64,000 nt of DNA. It comes from Phycisphaerae bacterium. Its GTDB lineage: Bacteria; Planctomycetota; Phycisphaerae; UBA1845; Fen-1342. The notes under the pieces are model-generated. The model saw nothing but the letters and a program-made list of their open reading frames with translations. It was not told the origin of the DNA and did not search any database. Below are positions 16,879-25,733 of this stretch, one piece after another. Each line of letters starts with the position of its first letter. Position 1 is the first letter of the stretch. A program made the translations under genes and the position numbers. The DNA lies in the NCBI GenBank assembly GCA_028277645.1, contig JANQFV010000037.1, forward strand, positions 248,001 through 312,000, read 5' to 3'.

Positions 16879-17880
16879 CTACTCCAACAATTCCGCAATC
16901 TGAATCGCATTCAGCGCTGCGCCCTTGCGGAGCTGGTCGCCGCTGACGAATAGGTCGATGCCGCGGCCGTCGGGTTGCGAGAGGTCCTGCCGGATGCGGC
17001 CGACCAGCACCTCGTCGACGCCGCTGGCTTCGATCGGCGTCGGAAAATGCTGCGGCTCGCGCTGGTCGACAACGCGGATGCCCGGCGCCGCGGACAGAAT
17101 CTCGCGCACTTCTTCCGGCGTGATCGGACGTTCGAACGTCAGATTGATCGACTCGCTATGCGCCCGTAGCACCGGCACGCGCACGCACGTCGCCGTCACG
17201 CGCAGCGTATCGTCGTGGAAGATCTTCCGCGTCTCGTCGACCATCTTGCGTTCTTCGGTGTTGTAGCCGGTCTCGTCGAGCGCGGAATTGTGCGAGAACA
17301 GGTTGAACGCGCACTGCACCGGAAACGCCTTGGGCTCGATCGGTTGACCGTCGAGCAGCGCCCGCGTCTGGTGCTCCAACTCCGCCATCGCCTGCTGCCC
17401 GGCACCACTGGCCGCCTGATACGTGCTGACGACCATCCGCTCGACCGGATTCACACGGTGCAACGGCCAGACCGCAACCACCATGATGATCGTCGAACAA
17501 TTCGGATTGGCGATGATGCCGCGATGGTTGCGAACGTCGTCCGGATTGATCTCCGGCACAACCAGCGGCACGTCCGGGTCCATCCGAAACGCCGACGAGT
17601 TGTCGACCACCACTGCCCCGGCCCGCACAGCGTGCGGCGCAAACTGCTTGCTGCGATCCCCACCGGCCGAGAACAGCGCCAGGTCCACGCCGTCGAACGC
17701 GTCCGCGGCCAGCTCGCACACCGTGTGCTCGCGACCGTGCAGGCTGAGTGTTGCCCCGGCGCTGCGCGCAGACGCGAGCATCACGTAGTGCTCGGCCTCC
17801 CAACCACGCTGCTCGATCAGCGTGAGGAACTCCTTACCCACCGCGCCCGTGGCGCCCACAATCGCAACCGTTCGAAACAT
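16879..17880 (-). CDS. asd: Aspartate-semialdehyde dehydrogenase
   Basis: A 333-residue cytoplasmic enzyme that reduces aspartyl phosphate to aspartate semialdehyde with NADPH, the second step of the pathway to lysine, threonine, methionine and diaminopimelate. The ATG at 17880 begins the Rossmann motif VAIVGATGAVGKEFL directly; an in-frame extension upstream lacks support. VVDNSSAFRMDPDVPLVVPEIN and IIANPNCSTI, with catalytic Cys128, are diagnostic, as is STYQAASGAGQQAMAEL. The C-terminal active-site His is in RVPVLRAHSE. It lies downstream of hom and lysC on the same strand, separated from lysC by 199 bases that contain an inverted repeat. It may therefore be transcribed from its own promoter. 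Confidence 0.97.
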   Translation of the reverse strand: MFRTVAIVGATGAVGKEFLTLIEQRGWEAEHYVMLASARSAGATLSLHGREHTVCELAADAFDGVDLALFSAGGDRSKQFAPHAVRAGAVVVDNSSAFRMDPDVPLVVPEINPDDVRNHRGIIANPNCSTIIMVVAVWPLHRVNPVERMVVSTYQAASGAGQQAMAELEHQTRALLDGQPIEPKAFPVQCAFNLFSHNSALDETGYNTEERKMVDETRKIFHDDTLRVTATCVRVPVLRAHSESINLTFERPITPEEVREILSAAPGIRVVDQREPQHFPTPIEASGVDEVLVGRIRQDLSQPDGRGIDLFVSGDQLRKGAALNAIQIAELLE

Positions 17881-17952
17881 CACTAATCCACGCTCATGTA
17901 AAGACCAGCCAAACGTAGCACCGCAACCGTCATTCCGACAAGCGCCGTCCAC

Positions 17953-18046
17953 CGTCATTCCGACGAGTGAAGCGAGGAGGAATCTACCTTCGGCCGAACA
18001 TCACTGCCCATTCGCGAGTAGATTCCTCACTGCGTTCGGAATGACG
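17953..18046. repeat. Long imperfect inverted repeat between lysC and asd
   Basis: CGTCATTCCGACGAGTGAAG at the left (from 17953) is matched in reverse by CACTGCGTTCGGAATGACG at the right (to 18046); the inner arms contain GAGGAATCTA and TAGATTCCTC. A partial extra copy of the left end (GTCATTCCGAC) lies just before, near 17932-17942. This has the form of a widespread small palindromic repeat that inserts in spacers; no coding content. Confidence 0.75.
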
Positions 18047-18079
18047 CCGCCCGTGTCCGCCGGGAGGGAGGACTCGAAC

Positions 18080-19432
18080 TCACCGCCCCAGCCCGAACTT
18101 CTCGTGCAGCGCCTGAACCGCCGCCGCGGACTGGTCGGCCCGCGTCACGAAACAGATGCTCAGCTCGGACGAACCCTGCGCAATCGCCATCACGTTGACC
18201 TCGCGGGCTGCAACCGCTGTAAACACACGCGCAGCAATGCCCGGCACACCCGCCATTCCGGCGCCGACGGCCGCCACGACGTCGATGTCCTTCTGAATAT
18301 CCACGTGCTTCGCGAAACCGGCGCGTACCAGGTGCTGCTCGAGCGCCTGCCGCGCACGATCCACGTGCGCCTCGGGAATCACAACCGAAATCCCCGCTTC
18401 GGATACGCTTTGCGAGATCACCTGGACGTTAACGCCCTCCGCGGCCAACGTCTGAAACACCCGCGCCGCGGTCCCCTGCCGACCGACCATCGCCGCCCCG
18501 GCAATCGTCAGCAACGCCGATCCGCGTAGCCGCAACACCGCACGCACCGTCTCACCATCCGGCTCGCCGGTGGTGATCAGCGTGCCGGGCGAATCCGGGT
18601 TGTACGTGTTCCGCATGCGCACTGGGACGGCGTGCTCGGCCGCAGGCTCCAACGCGCGCGGGTGCATCGACTTCGCGCCGAACTGCCCCATCTCGATCGC
18701 TTCGGCGAAGGTGACATGATCGAGCAGGTGTGCGGTCGGCACGATGCGCGGGTCCGCGCTCATCAAGCCGTCGACGTCGCTCCAGATCCAGACCTCGTCC
18801 GCCGGCAACGCCGCCCCGATCAACGTCGCCGTCAGATCCGACCCGCCCCGCCCGATCGTGGTGGTCACATCGTGCTGCGTGGCGGCGATGAAGCCGGTGA
18901 CCACGATGCGCTCACCACGGTCGAGCCGCGGCGTCAGGTTCTCTCTGATCTGGTGTAGCGACATCTTCATCAACGGATTGGCTTCGGTGTGTCGATCGTC
19001 GGTGACGATGCCGGCCTCGTGACCGGTCATCGCGTGTCCGTCGAGTGCCGCAGCTACGATCGTCGAGGAAAGCCGTTCGCCGAACGAGAGCACAGCATCG
19101 CGCGAGCGCGGCGTAATCTCGCCCACCGCGCCGATGCCAGCGACGAGTGTATCGAGCTGACTCAGCAGCGGTGTCACGGCCTCTTCAGCACCAAAGACGT
19201 GCGCGGCGGTTTCGTGTATCTCGTGCAACTCACCCAGCAGCGTGTGTACCCGCCGGCGCGTACCATCGACCGCGGCGTCGGCCAGCTCGACCAGCAGGTC
19301 CGTCGCCTTGCCCATCGCCGATACGACGACCGCAACGCGGTCGCTGTCGTGCGCGCGAGCCAGCGACACACAGCGCTTGATCGCTTCCGCATCGGCCAGC
19401 GAAGAACCGCCAAACTTCATGACGATCGTCAT
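18080..19432 (-). CDS. lysC: Aspartate kinase
   Basis: A 450-residue monofunctional aspartokinase, the entry enzyme to the aspartate family: it phosphorylates aspartate using ATP. MKFGGSSLADAEAIKR at the N-terminus, FIAATQHDVTTTIGRGGSDL around residues 180-200 and WSDVDGLMSADPRIVPTA around 215-235 are the kinase-domain signatures. The C-terminal third carries two ACT domains (LLTIAGAAMVGRQGTAARVF and AVGAGMAGVPGIAARVFTAV), which in this family bind lysine or threonine for feedback inhibition. The start overlaps the stop of hom by four bases, so the two are coupled. Length fits the single-function enzymes rather than the ThrA fusion. Confidence 0.97.
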   Translation of the reverse strand: MTIVMKFGGSSLADAEAIKRCVSLARAHDSDRVAVVVSAMGKATDLLVELADAAVDGTRRRVHTLLGELHEIHETAAHVFGAEEAVTPLLSQLDTLVAGIGAVGEITPRSRDAVLSFGERLSSTIVAAALDGHAMTGHEAGIVTDDRHTEANPLMKMSLHQIRENLTPRLDRGERIVVTGFIAATQHDVTTTIGRGGSDLTATLIGAALPADEVWIWSDVDGLMSADPRIVPTAHLLDHVTFAEAIEMGQFGAKSMHPRALEPAAEHAVPVRMRNTYNPDSPGTLITTGEPDGETVRAVLRLRGSALLTIAGAAMVGRQGTAARVFQTLAAEGVNVQVISQSVSEAGISVVIPEAHVDRARQALEQHLVRAGFAKHVDIQKDIDVVAAVGAGMAGVPGIAARVFTAVAAREVNVMAIAQGSSELSICFVTRADQSAAAVQALHEKFGLGR

Positions 19433-20448
19433 GCATGACTCCCGATCGTATGCCAGATGTCCAACACGTCGCGCAGCACCGCCGTCGCCGTCTCCACACC
19501 GCCGGCACCGCGACCGATCAGCGTAACATCGCCGGCGTGCTGCAGCGTCAGGCTGACAGCGCTGAGGTTGGCCGGCACGCCGAGCGGCCCACTGGCGTCA
19601 ATATCGGTCGGCGACACGCGAATCTGTTCGCCAATCTCACCCACGAGCGCGACGCGTTGGCCCTTCTTCGCGGCGGCATCGATCCGCGACTGCGGCAGGC
19701 CGCGAATCCCCTCGATGGCAACATCGTTCAGTGTAACCTCTCGGCCCATGACAACGTTGGCGAGAATCACAAGCTTGATCGCCGTGTCGATGCCGTCGAT
19801 ATCGGCACTCGGATCAGCCTCGGCGTAGCCCCGCCGTACGGCTTCGGCCAGCGCGTCATCGAACGGCTCACCCTCGATGTGCATCCGCGACAGGATGAAG
19901 TTCGTCGTGCCGTTGAGGATGCCACGGATGCCGAGCAGCTCGTCGCCCAGAGCACACTGCTGTGCCAACGCCAGCACGGGCGTTCCGGCGCCGACCGTCC
20001 CACTGAACCGAAACAGAGCTCGGTTGTACTCCGCCAACTCCCGCAGCGCAGGCAGCGCCACCGCCAGCGGCACTTTGTTCACCGTGACGACGTGCATCGC
20101 GTGGCTGAACGCGATCTTGAGCTGACCGATCGCCACGTCCGGCTCCGCGAGCGAGCTCGGTGTCGCCTGCACGAGTACGTCGGCCCGACTCTCGCGAATC
20201 ACCTGCTCCCCATCCGCCGGCGAGAAACCAAACTCGGCCAACGCCGCCACGGTGCCCTCGTTCTCCTTCGCCTGCAGCAGCGCCGCAATATCCAACCCGC
20301 GTTCATCAACCGCGGCCCCGCGCGAATCGATCACCCCCACCACCCGCGGCGAAAACCCGTGCTGCGCATAAAGCCGCTCGCGATGCTCCGCGAGCAACCC
20401 GAGAAACGCCCGCGCCACGACGCCACAACCTGCCATCACGATCCGCAT
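19429..20448 (-). CDS. hom: Homoserine dehydrogenase
   Basis: A 339-residue NAD(P)-dependent enzyme that reduces aspartate semialdehyde to homoserine, the branch point to threonine and methionine. The N-terminal nucleotide-binding strand is RIVMAGCGVVARAFLGLL. The catalytic region has VVTVNKVPLA around residues 120-130, FSGTVGAGTPVL, and GIRGILNGTTNFILSRM around 170-190, the family signature; YAEADPSADIDGIDTAIKL follows. It lacks the C-terminal ACT domain of longer bacterial forms, so regulation is probably at aspartate kinase. GGGAGAG precedes the ATG. It heads the hom-lysC(-asd) unit. Confidence 0.97.
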   Translation of the reverse strand: MRIVMAGCGVVARAFLGLLAEHRERLYAQHGFSPRVVGVIDSRGAAVDERGLDIAALLQAKENEGTVAALAEFGFSPADGEQVIRESRADVLVQATPSSLAEPDVAIGQLKIAFSHAMHVVTVNKVPLAVALPALRELAEYNRALFRFSGTVGAGTPVLALAQQCALGDELLGIRGILNGTTNFILSRMHIEGEPFDDALAEAVRRGYAEADPSADIDGIDTAIKLVILANVVMGREVTLNDVAIEGIRGLPQSRIDAAAKKGQRVALVGEIGEQIRVSPTDIDASGPLGVPANLSAVSLTLQHAGDVTLIGRGAGGVETATAVLRDVLDIWHTIGSHA

Positions 20449-20827
20449 CGACTCTCCCTACCAACGCTACCGCGGCACCATCACCATCCTCGTTGCGCCG
20501 GTCTTTTGGGCAGATCGGCGGACTGCACACCGCCCTGCACCTCAATCTGTCCGCGGTCTACCTGCGTTTTGAGTATCGTAGCCCGCCTGCAGGAAGACGT
20601 CGCGTAAACCTGTAGCAGGGCCGCGGTTGCCGTGACGGCGGTGCGCTCGCCGCGCGTGTGACCAGCTTGCTCAGCACCGAGCAATAGCGGGTCGTTTCGT
20701 ACGACGCTCGCAAGCTCAGCGATGGTCGAATGCTATTGAGGTAACACGCGGCGAACTGCTATACTGGTTCTGCGTCGGCGGCTCGGGGGCGGGCCAGACA
20801 CATCTTCACGCCACAAGGAGCACAGAC
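20449..20827. other. 379-base spacer between divergent hom and a secreted-protein gene
   Basis: I see no gene here. The spacer must hold the promoter of hom (left end) and that of the secreted protein at 20828 (right end). No clear palindrome or terminator is present. Confidence 0.5.
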
Positions 20828-22906
20828 ATGTCGATTCCTCGCTTACCCTCTTTGCTTGCACCGATGACAATCACACTGCTCGGTACGACCGCGCTGCACG
20901 CTCAGACGCCAGTTGGCACAGCCTTCACGTACCAGGGGCAGCTCACACAGGCGGGCGCACCGCTCAACAACATGGCAGACTTCGAGTTCACCCTGTGGGA
21001 CGCGGCGACCGACGGCACACAAGTTGGCCCACTGGTGCCGGTCAACAACTGGCCTATCCAGGATGGACTGTTCACGGTTTTGCTCGACTTTGGTGACGGT
21101 GTCTTCACGGGCAATGCCCGCTGGCTCGAAATCGCAGTGCGCAGCCCTGCCGGCAGCGGGGACTTCACGACGCTCAGCCCGCGTCAGGAATTGACGGCGG
21201 TGCCCTATGCACTGTTCGCGCGGTCATCGCTCATCACGGACGTCGCGCCGCCGTTAGACCTGACCTGGGACGGACCGTTCACGATTCGTGGCACAAACGA
21301 AGCTGCCGGCGTCGGCGTCGTTGGTCGAAACACCGGGACCGGCATCGGACTGCAGGCGCTGTCCACCGGGACCGGCGCGGCGTTCTCGGCCAGCATCGCC
21401 AACGCTACCAACGCCGCTGACGCGCTCACGGCAACCACCAACGGCACCGGCCGCGCCGTCAACGCGAGCATCACCAACGCCGCCAGCGCAGCGGATGCGA
21501 TGGTGGTGACCACGAACGGAACAGGTCGCGCTGTTAACGTGAGCATCACCAAGGCCGCCAGCGCGGCTGACGCACTCACGGCCACGACGAACGGTACCGG
21601 GCGCGCGGGCGTGTTCGTTCGCTCCAACAACGGAGCGCAGAACCCGGCACTGTCGGCCAGCACCGCCGGTGTGAACTCGGGCGTTTACGGCGTCTCCGGC
21701 AACCTACCTCAAAGTACGGGCCGGGCCGGCGGCGTGCAGGGCGTGAGTAAGGATCGTGCCGGTGTGGCGGGCAGCAGCGAGAACTCCAACGGCGTGTGGG
21801 GCGCCACCGGACAGGCGGGGACCTACGCCGCTGCGGAGATCGTCGGCGGCGTCCACGGCATCTCCGCCATCGTCGACGATGTCGACAATTTCGCCGTCGT
21901 CGGAACCGGCAACGGCTACGGAACGGGCGTGCTCGGCGTCGGCGCGGGCGGCGGTCACGGCGTGATCGGCGTGTGCGGTCGCGACCCCGGTCACACCAAC
22001 GTCGGCGTGCGCGGCTCGACGCGCGAGAAGGCCGACGGAACACCCGGTTGGCCGGCCGCGTTCCCGCTGGAACGCGATCCCAGCAAGGAAATGGTCGGCG
22101 TATTGGGGCAAGGCTACAAATACGTCGGCGTCTGGGGTGAGAGCCGCGAGAAATTCGGCCTCGTCGGCAACAGCGGCGACCCGCTCGCGTTCACCGGGCT
22201 GCCCGACACCGAAAACGACGTCGTCTCCGGTGTCTATGGAACCGCCACGCAGGACAACGGCATCGGCGTCCTGGGCGAGACGACAAACTTCGTCGGCGTG
22301 TGGGGCTCCAGCCAGACCGAATTCGGCGTCGTCGGCCACACCGGCGATGCACTGCCGCCCGCGAACCTCCCGCAGGACACCGTCGCCGGCGTCTACGGCA
22401 AGGCGTCGCAGACCGGTGCCGTCGGTGTTCTGGCTGAGTCCACGTCCGCCGACAGCGCGGATGCGGCGGTGCGCGCCGTCGGAAACGGATCGAGTGGCGC
22501 CGCAGCGCTCGACATTCGGAACGGAGCGCTGGCGGTCAGCGGCGCGACGCGACCCGCCGGCACACTGGACGTGTCGACGTTGATCGACATGGTCCCAGGT
22601 TGCTACGTGGAATGTCCGGAATGCACCGTGGACTGCTGCGGCGGCTGGTACTTCGAGGACACGCTGGCCAATGGCCTGATCGACCCGAACAGCATCATCC
22701 TGCTGACCGTTGAGACCTCCGCCCCCAGCATCGTGGCTGGTGTCACAGCCAATGTCACCACGAAGACCGTCGGCAGTGCCACGATTCGCGTCACCGTGTT
22801 TCCTGGGGACCTGAACAGCGACAGCGTTTGTGATTTTTTTGACATCGCCCCCCTGACGTCTCTGGCGCCGAAGGTCCATTACCTGATCATCAATCCGGGC
22901 ACGTAG
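20828..22906 (+). CDS. Secreted repeat protein of tail-fibre-like type
   Basis: A 692-residue exported protein of unknown function. AAGGAG precedes the ATG, and the signal peptide ends at LHAQ near residue 26. Residues about 30-130 form a beta domain (FTYQGQLTQAGAPLN, FEFTLWDAATDGTQVG, QELTAVPYALFARSS) common in planctomycete proteins that resemble bacterial tail-fibre heads. From about residue 188 three 25-residue repeats occur. After that come many short beta-helix-like repeats with the pattern GVxG or GVWG (GVLGQGYKYVGVWGES, GVLGETTNFVGVWGSS, VAGVYGKASQTGAVGVLAES). The C-terminus has Cys pairs and a weak dockerin-like stretch (FPGDLNSDSVCDFFDI). It is likely a surface or matrix protein. 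Confidence 0.78.
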   Translation: MSIPRLPSLLAPMTITLLGTTALHAQTPVGTAFTYQGQLTQAGAPLNNMADFEFTLWDAATDGTQVGPLVPVNNWPIQDGLFTVLLDFGDGVFTGNARWLEIAVRSPAGSGDFTTLSPRQELTAVPYALFARSSLITDVAPPLDLTWDGPFTIRGTNEAAGVGVVGRNTGTGIGLQALSTGTGAAFSASIANATNAADALTATTNGTGRAVNASITNAASAADAMVVTTNGTGRAVNVSITKAASAADALTATTNGTGRAGVFVRSNNGAQNPALSASTAGVNSGVYGVSGNLPQSTGRAGGVQGVSKDRAGVAGSSENSNGVWGATGQAGTYAAAEIVGGVHGISAIVDDVDNFAVVGTGNGYGTGVLGVGAGGGHGVIGVCGRDPGHTNVGVRGSTREKADGTPGWPAAFPLERDPSKEMVGVLGQGYKYVGVWGESREKFGLVGNSGDPLAFTGLPDTENDVVSGVYGTATQDNGIGVLGETTNFVGVWGSSQTEFGVVGHTGDALPPANLPQDTVAGVYGKASQTGAVGVLAESTSADSADAAVRAVGNGSSGAAALDIRNGALAVSGATRPAGTLDVSTLIDMVPGCYVECPECTVDCCGGWYFEDTLANGLIDPNSIILLTVETSAPSIVAGVTANVTTKTVGSATIRVTVFPGDLNSDSVCDFFDIAPLTSLAPKVHYLIINPGT
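21389..21613 (+). repeat. Three tandem 75-base coding repeats
   Basis: Three in-frame units of 25 codons, each ending in TTNGTGRA, encode repeats such as ASITNAASAADAM followed by VVTTNGTGRAVN. The nucleotide copies differ mostly at third positions, which points to old duplication under protein-level constraint. Confidence 0.75.
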
Positions 22907-22971
22907 CACGCGCACGAGTGCCGCTGCGGCACGTTCAGTGCGACGCAGCCACTCGTTAAGAGGATCACGAA

Positions 22972-23403
22972 ATGCGATACAGACTGAACACAGGCGCGCT
23001 AGCGCTGCTGATCCTGCTCCTCGCCGCGGGTCTGACATCCGCCCAGGACTATGACCTCGACTGGTGGACCGTCGATGGCGGCGGCGACATGTGGACCACG
23101 GGCGACGACTACGAACTATCGGGCACCATAGGCCAACCGGACGCCGGCGTAACCATGACCGGCGGCGATTTCGAACTGACCGGCGGCTTCTGGGCCGTGA
23201 CGATCGCACCGCCGTTGCCGGGCAATTGCGATGGTGACAACGACGTGGACATGGCGGACTTCGAGGACCTGGCCACGTGTCTACTCGGCCCGGACAACGG
23301 GCTGGGGCCGAACTGTGGCTGCTTTGATATTGATCAAGATGGTGATGTGAGCTCGACGGACTTCGCCGTGTTTCAGCGCAGTTTCACCGGCGCGCTTCCG
23401 TGA
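22972..23403 (+). CDS. Small secreted protein with dockerin-like domain
   Basis: A 143-residue exported protein. The signal peptide runs to about residue 24 (LALLILLLAAGLTSAQ). The middle, residues about 30-75, has the planctomycete motif YELSGTIGQPDAG then FELTGGFWAV. The C-terminal 65 residues hold a pair of dockerin-like calcium loops, NCDGDNDVDMADFEDL and DIDQDGDVSSTDFAVF, linked by a short Cys-containing stretch. Such tails are thought to mediate surface or complex attachment, although no cohesin is visible here. GAGGATC precedes the ATG. It lies 65 bases after the repeat protein gene on the same strand, so both may be in one transcript. The function of the middle domain is unknown. Confidence 0.85.
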   Translation: MRYRLNTGALALLILLLAAGLTSAQDYDLDWWTVDGGGDMWTTGDDYELSGTIGQPDAGVTMTGGDFELTGGFWAVTIAPPLPGNCDGDNDVDMADFEDLATCLLGPDNGLGPNCGCFDIDQDGDVSSTDFAVFQRSFTGALP

Positions 23404-23425
23404 AGCCGCTGCAAGCTCCGCGCGC

Positions 23426-23617
23426 TCACAAACTCCGATCCAGCCGCCGGTACTGAATAGCCTCGGACAATTACGTCGCGGAGACGCGCTTCTCGCCGGC
23501 TAGGTCGGCGATGGTGCGGGCTGCGCGGAGGACTTTGTCGTGTGCACGGGCGCTGAGGCCCGGTTCGATGATTGCCTGCCGCCGGATGCGTTCGCCGTCT
23601 TTGTCCAATGTGGCGTG
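23426..23617 (-). pseudogene. comM 3'-end remnant, distal copy
   Basis: Reading the minus strand, the last 64 codons of a ComM homologue are recognisable, ending AIQYRRLDRSL and a TGA stop. Against the intact comM at 27661-29190, 47 of 63 residues are the same by my alignment, including LSARAHDKVL and ARTIADLAGE. One codon is a stop (TAA where the intact gene has the codon for His before LSEAIQYRR). No upstream part of the gene is present. The divergence shows that it is not a fresh duplication of the resident gene. Confidence 0.85.
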
Positions 23618-23786
23618 CATGCTGGGCAGGGCAGTACGAGCTGCATTTGCAGCGTACGAATCGGCGGACTAGCCCAGGGGGCATCCCGGACAATATTCCC
23701 GAGCATCCTCCGAATAGTACGATAGATGAGCGATCTGCGGACAGGTGCGAGACGACTACCACCAACCCCAACTGGAGATATAGAGC

Positions 23787-24974
23787 ATGTTCTGCGAGCT
23801 ACGGCCACCTCAACTCGAATCGACAACTTCGCGACTGAAGTTTTCTTGGGCCACGTACGTGCTGCTTTTCAGCCTGATCCTCTCTCCCGGGCTGCTTCAC
23901 GCGCAATCGGACAGTGTCTATTACCCCGGACGGACAAATGACTGGGAATCCCGCCTCCCAGAAGAGGTGGGGATGAACGCCGACGCGATCCAGAAGGCGG
24001 TCGCCTTTGCCATCGCGAACGAATTCAGCGGCCCCAAGGACCTGAGGCTCGCGATCGAGCGTTCCTTTGAGCCCGACAACACGATCGTCGGCCCGACAAA
24101 GGCGCGCGGTGGGCCCGCGGGCATGATCGTCAAGGACGGCTATATTGTCGCCGAATGGGGCGATACAAAGCGTGTGGACATGACATTCAGCGTCACCAAG
24201 AGCTACCTCTCGACAGTAGCCGGACTTGCCCTCGACGCCGGACTGATCGCTGATGTTCATGACAAGGTCGGCAATTATGTGTGCGACCGCACGTTTGAAT
24301 CCGAGCACAATTCCAGGATCACGTGGCATCATCTTCTGAACCAGACTTCCGACTGGTCCGGCACGCTCTGGGACCGGCCCGACTGGGCGGACCGTCCGCC
24401 GCCAGGTCACACCCCCGAGCAATTGAAGAACAGACAACCCAATGAGCCGGGAACGAACTTCAAGTACAACGACGTGCGCGTCAACGTGCTCGCCTACTCC
24501 CTGCTGCAGGTCTGGCGGCAGCCGCTGCCGGTGATCCTCAAAGCAAAGATCATGGATCCGATTGGCGCTTCCCCCACATGGCGGTGGCACGGCTACGAGA
24601 ACTCATGGGTCGTGGTGGACGGTCTGAAGATGCAGTCCGTCAGCGGTGGCGGCCACCGGGGCGGCGGCATGTTTATCAACACTCGCGACCAGGCCCGCTT
24701 CGGCTACCTGTTCCTCCGCAATGGGAAATGGGAGGGCAGACAGCTCATCTCCGAAGAGTGGATTCGGATGGCTCGAGTGCCGTCCGAAACGAAGTTCAAC
24801 TACGGCTACATGTGGTGGCTGAACAACGACTACATATTCAGCGCCGTCGGATTCGGTGGCAACTACATCGCCATTGATACGAAACATGACTTGGTGATCG
24901 TCGTACGGTGGCTCGAGTCATCCAGTAGCAGTGAACTCCTCGAGATGATTCTCAAGGCGGTCGATGAGACTTAG
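23787..24974 (+). CDS. Serine hydrolase of the beta-lactamase/penicillin-binding superfamily
   Basis: A 395-residue exported protein related to class C beta-lactamases and esterases. GGAG lies nine bases before the ATG at 23787. A basic N-terminus precedes the signal helix YVLLFSLILSPGLLHAQ. The nucleophile motif S-x-x-K is FSVTK with Ser135 and Lys138, and KYND around residues 226-229 is the Tyr motif. The third element is near SVSGGGHRGGGM. These residues make hydrolysis likely, but the natural substrate (peptide, ester or beta-lactam) cannot be told. It is isolated between two comM remnants on the opposite strand and is therefore probably cargo of an integrative element. Confidence 0.88.
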   Translation: MFCELRPPQLESTTSRLKFSWATYVLLFSLILSPGLLHAQSDSVYYPGRTNDWESRLPEEVGMNADAIQKAVAFAIANEFSGPKDLRLAIERSFEPDNTIVGPTKARGGPAGMIVKDGYIVAEWGDTKRVDMTFSVTKSYLSTVAGLALDAGLIADVHDKVGNYVCDRTFESEHNSRITWHHLLNQTSDWSGTLWDRPDWADRPPPGHTPEQLKNRQPNEPGTNFKYNDVRVNVLAYSLLQVWRQPLPVILKAKIMDPIGASPTWRWHGYENSWVVVDGLKMQSVSGGGHRGGGMFINTRDQARFGYLFLRNGKWEGRQLISEEWIRMARVPSETKFNYGYMWWLNNDYIFSAVGFGGNYIAIDTKHDLVIVVRWLESSSSSELLEMILKAVDET

Positions 24975-25214
24975 GGCTTACGCAGTTGGACCTCAACGGA
25001 CTTGCCGCGGCACACCGTGTCACGCATTCCGTCAACTGCCGTGATACCAATTGCGCCCAGAAGGCGCTAGTGGGATTTCAAGAAAGTCCGCCGACTGGTT
25101 TGACGCTTCCGATCGGGCGCCGGCTCGATCGTACACCCCGTCTTGATGTTGGCCAACGTACTCGGATAGGGAGAACTCGGTTATCGCTGGCTTTCCGCCG
25201 GTGGTTCGCTTGAG
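24975..25214. other. Gene-free stretch inside the accessory patch
   Basis: About 240 bases after the serine hydrolase with no credible gene, integrase fragment or repeat that I can recognise. It ends at the second comM remnant. Confidence 0.4.
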
Positions 25215-25430
25215 CTACAGACTCCGATCCAGCCGCCGATACTGAATCGCGTCGGACGAGGGCGCTTCGGTGGGCGGCTCTGCGCGCTATCTGAGGAGGT
25301 CGCGGAGTTCGGCGAGATCCGAGTCGCGGCGGTGGTAGCCGGTCTGTTTGATCAACTCCGCAACGGCAGAATCGTCGGCAGACGCTTGGCCGGAATCGTC
25401 TTGCCTACCCCCGGCGGACCGATCATCAGC
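25215..25430 (-). pseudogene. comM remnant, proximal copy, internally deleted
   Basis: Two pieces of a ComM gene lie here in the same orientation as the intact gene. Bases 25363-25430 encode LMIGPPGVGKTIPAKRLPTI plus LP, matching the Walker A region of the intact protein at 19 of 22 positions. Bases 25215-25256 encode SDAIQYRRLDRSL and a TAG stop, the very C-terminus. The middle is missing, replaced by about 105 bases of unrelated sequence ending in the frame AELRDLLR and a stop. The pieces mark an old end of comM pushed away from the gene. Confidence 0.82.
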
Positions 25431-25521
25431 GTCATAGGCGCGAGTGACAGAAGCAAATAGGGCCACAATCTGCGCTTCATACCTAGATCCCGATCCGCGT
25501 AGTAACGACGGTGCACTAGCG

Positions 25522-25733
25522 TCAATGGTACTGCTTGGGGCAGCCTTCCTCAGACCACCTTCTGATTTCCGCAACCGACTGTCCCACGAGACTCCCGACC
25601 TTCCGGGAACGCGGCAGCCGCCCGGCATCCGAAAGCCGGCAGACATGCGCGGAGAGCACTCCAGAAGCTCAGCCAATTTGCCCACGCCGATCAGTTGGGC
25701 AGAGTCGGGCGGCAGCGATGGCCCGTTGCTCAT
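25522..25733 (-). pseudogene. AlpA/excisionase-type helix-turn-helix gene with a frameshift
   Basis: From the ATG at 25733 the frame encodes MSNGPSLPPDSAQLIGVGKL then AELLECSPR. A one-base loss then shifts the frame; the next frame continues HVCRLSDAGRLPRSRKVGSL and ends EIRRWSEEGCPKQYH with a stop at 25522-25524. The two parts together have the pattern of the short winged-helix excisionase/AlpA family (SPRHVxRLxDAGRxPRxxKxG, then a Trp near the end). Such genes normally sit just before a tyrosine integrase gene; none follows here. This supports decay of a mobile element. Confidence 0.8.

Noticed and set aside
21704-23209. Minus-strand frame of about 500 codons opposite the secreted repeat protein
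   Set aside because: Arg-rich shadow with no motif and no ribosome binding site; the plus-strand gene has signal peptide and repeats.
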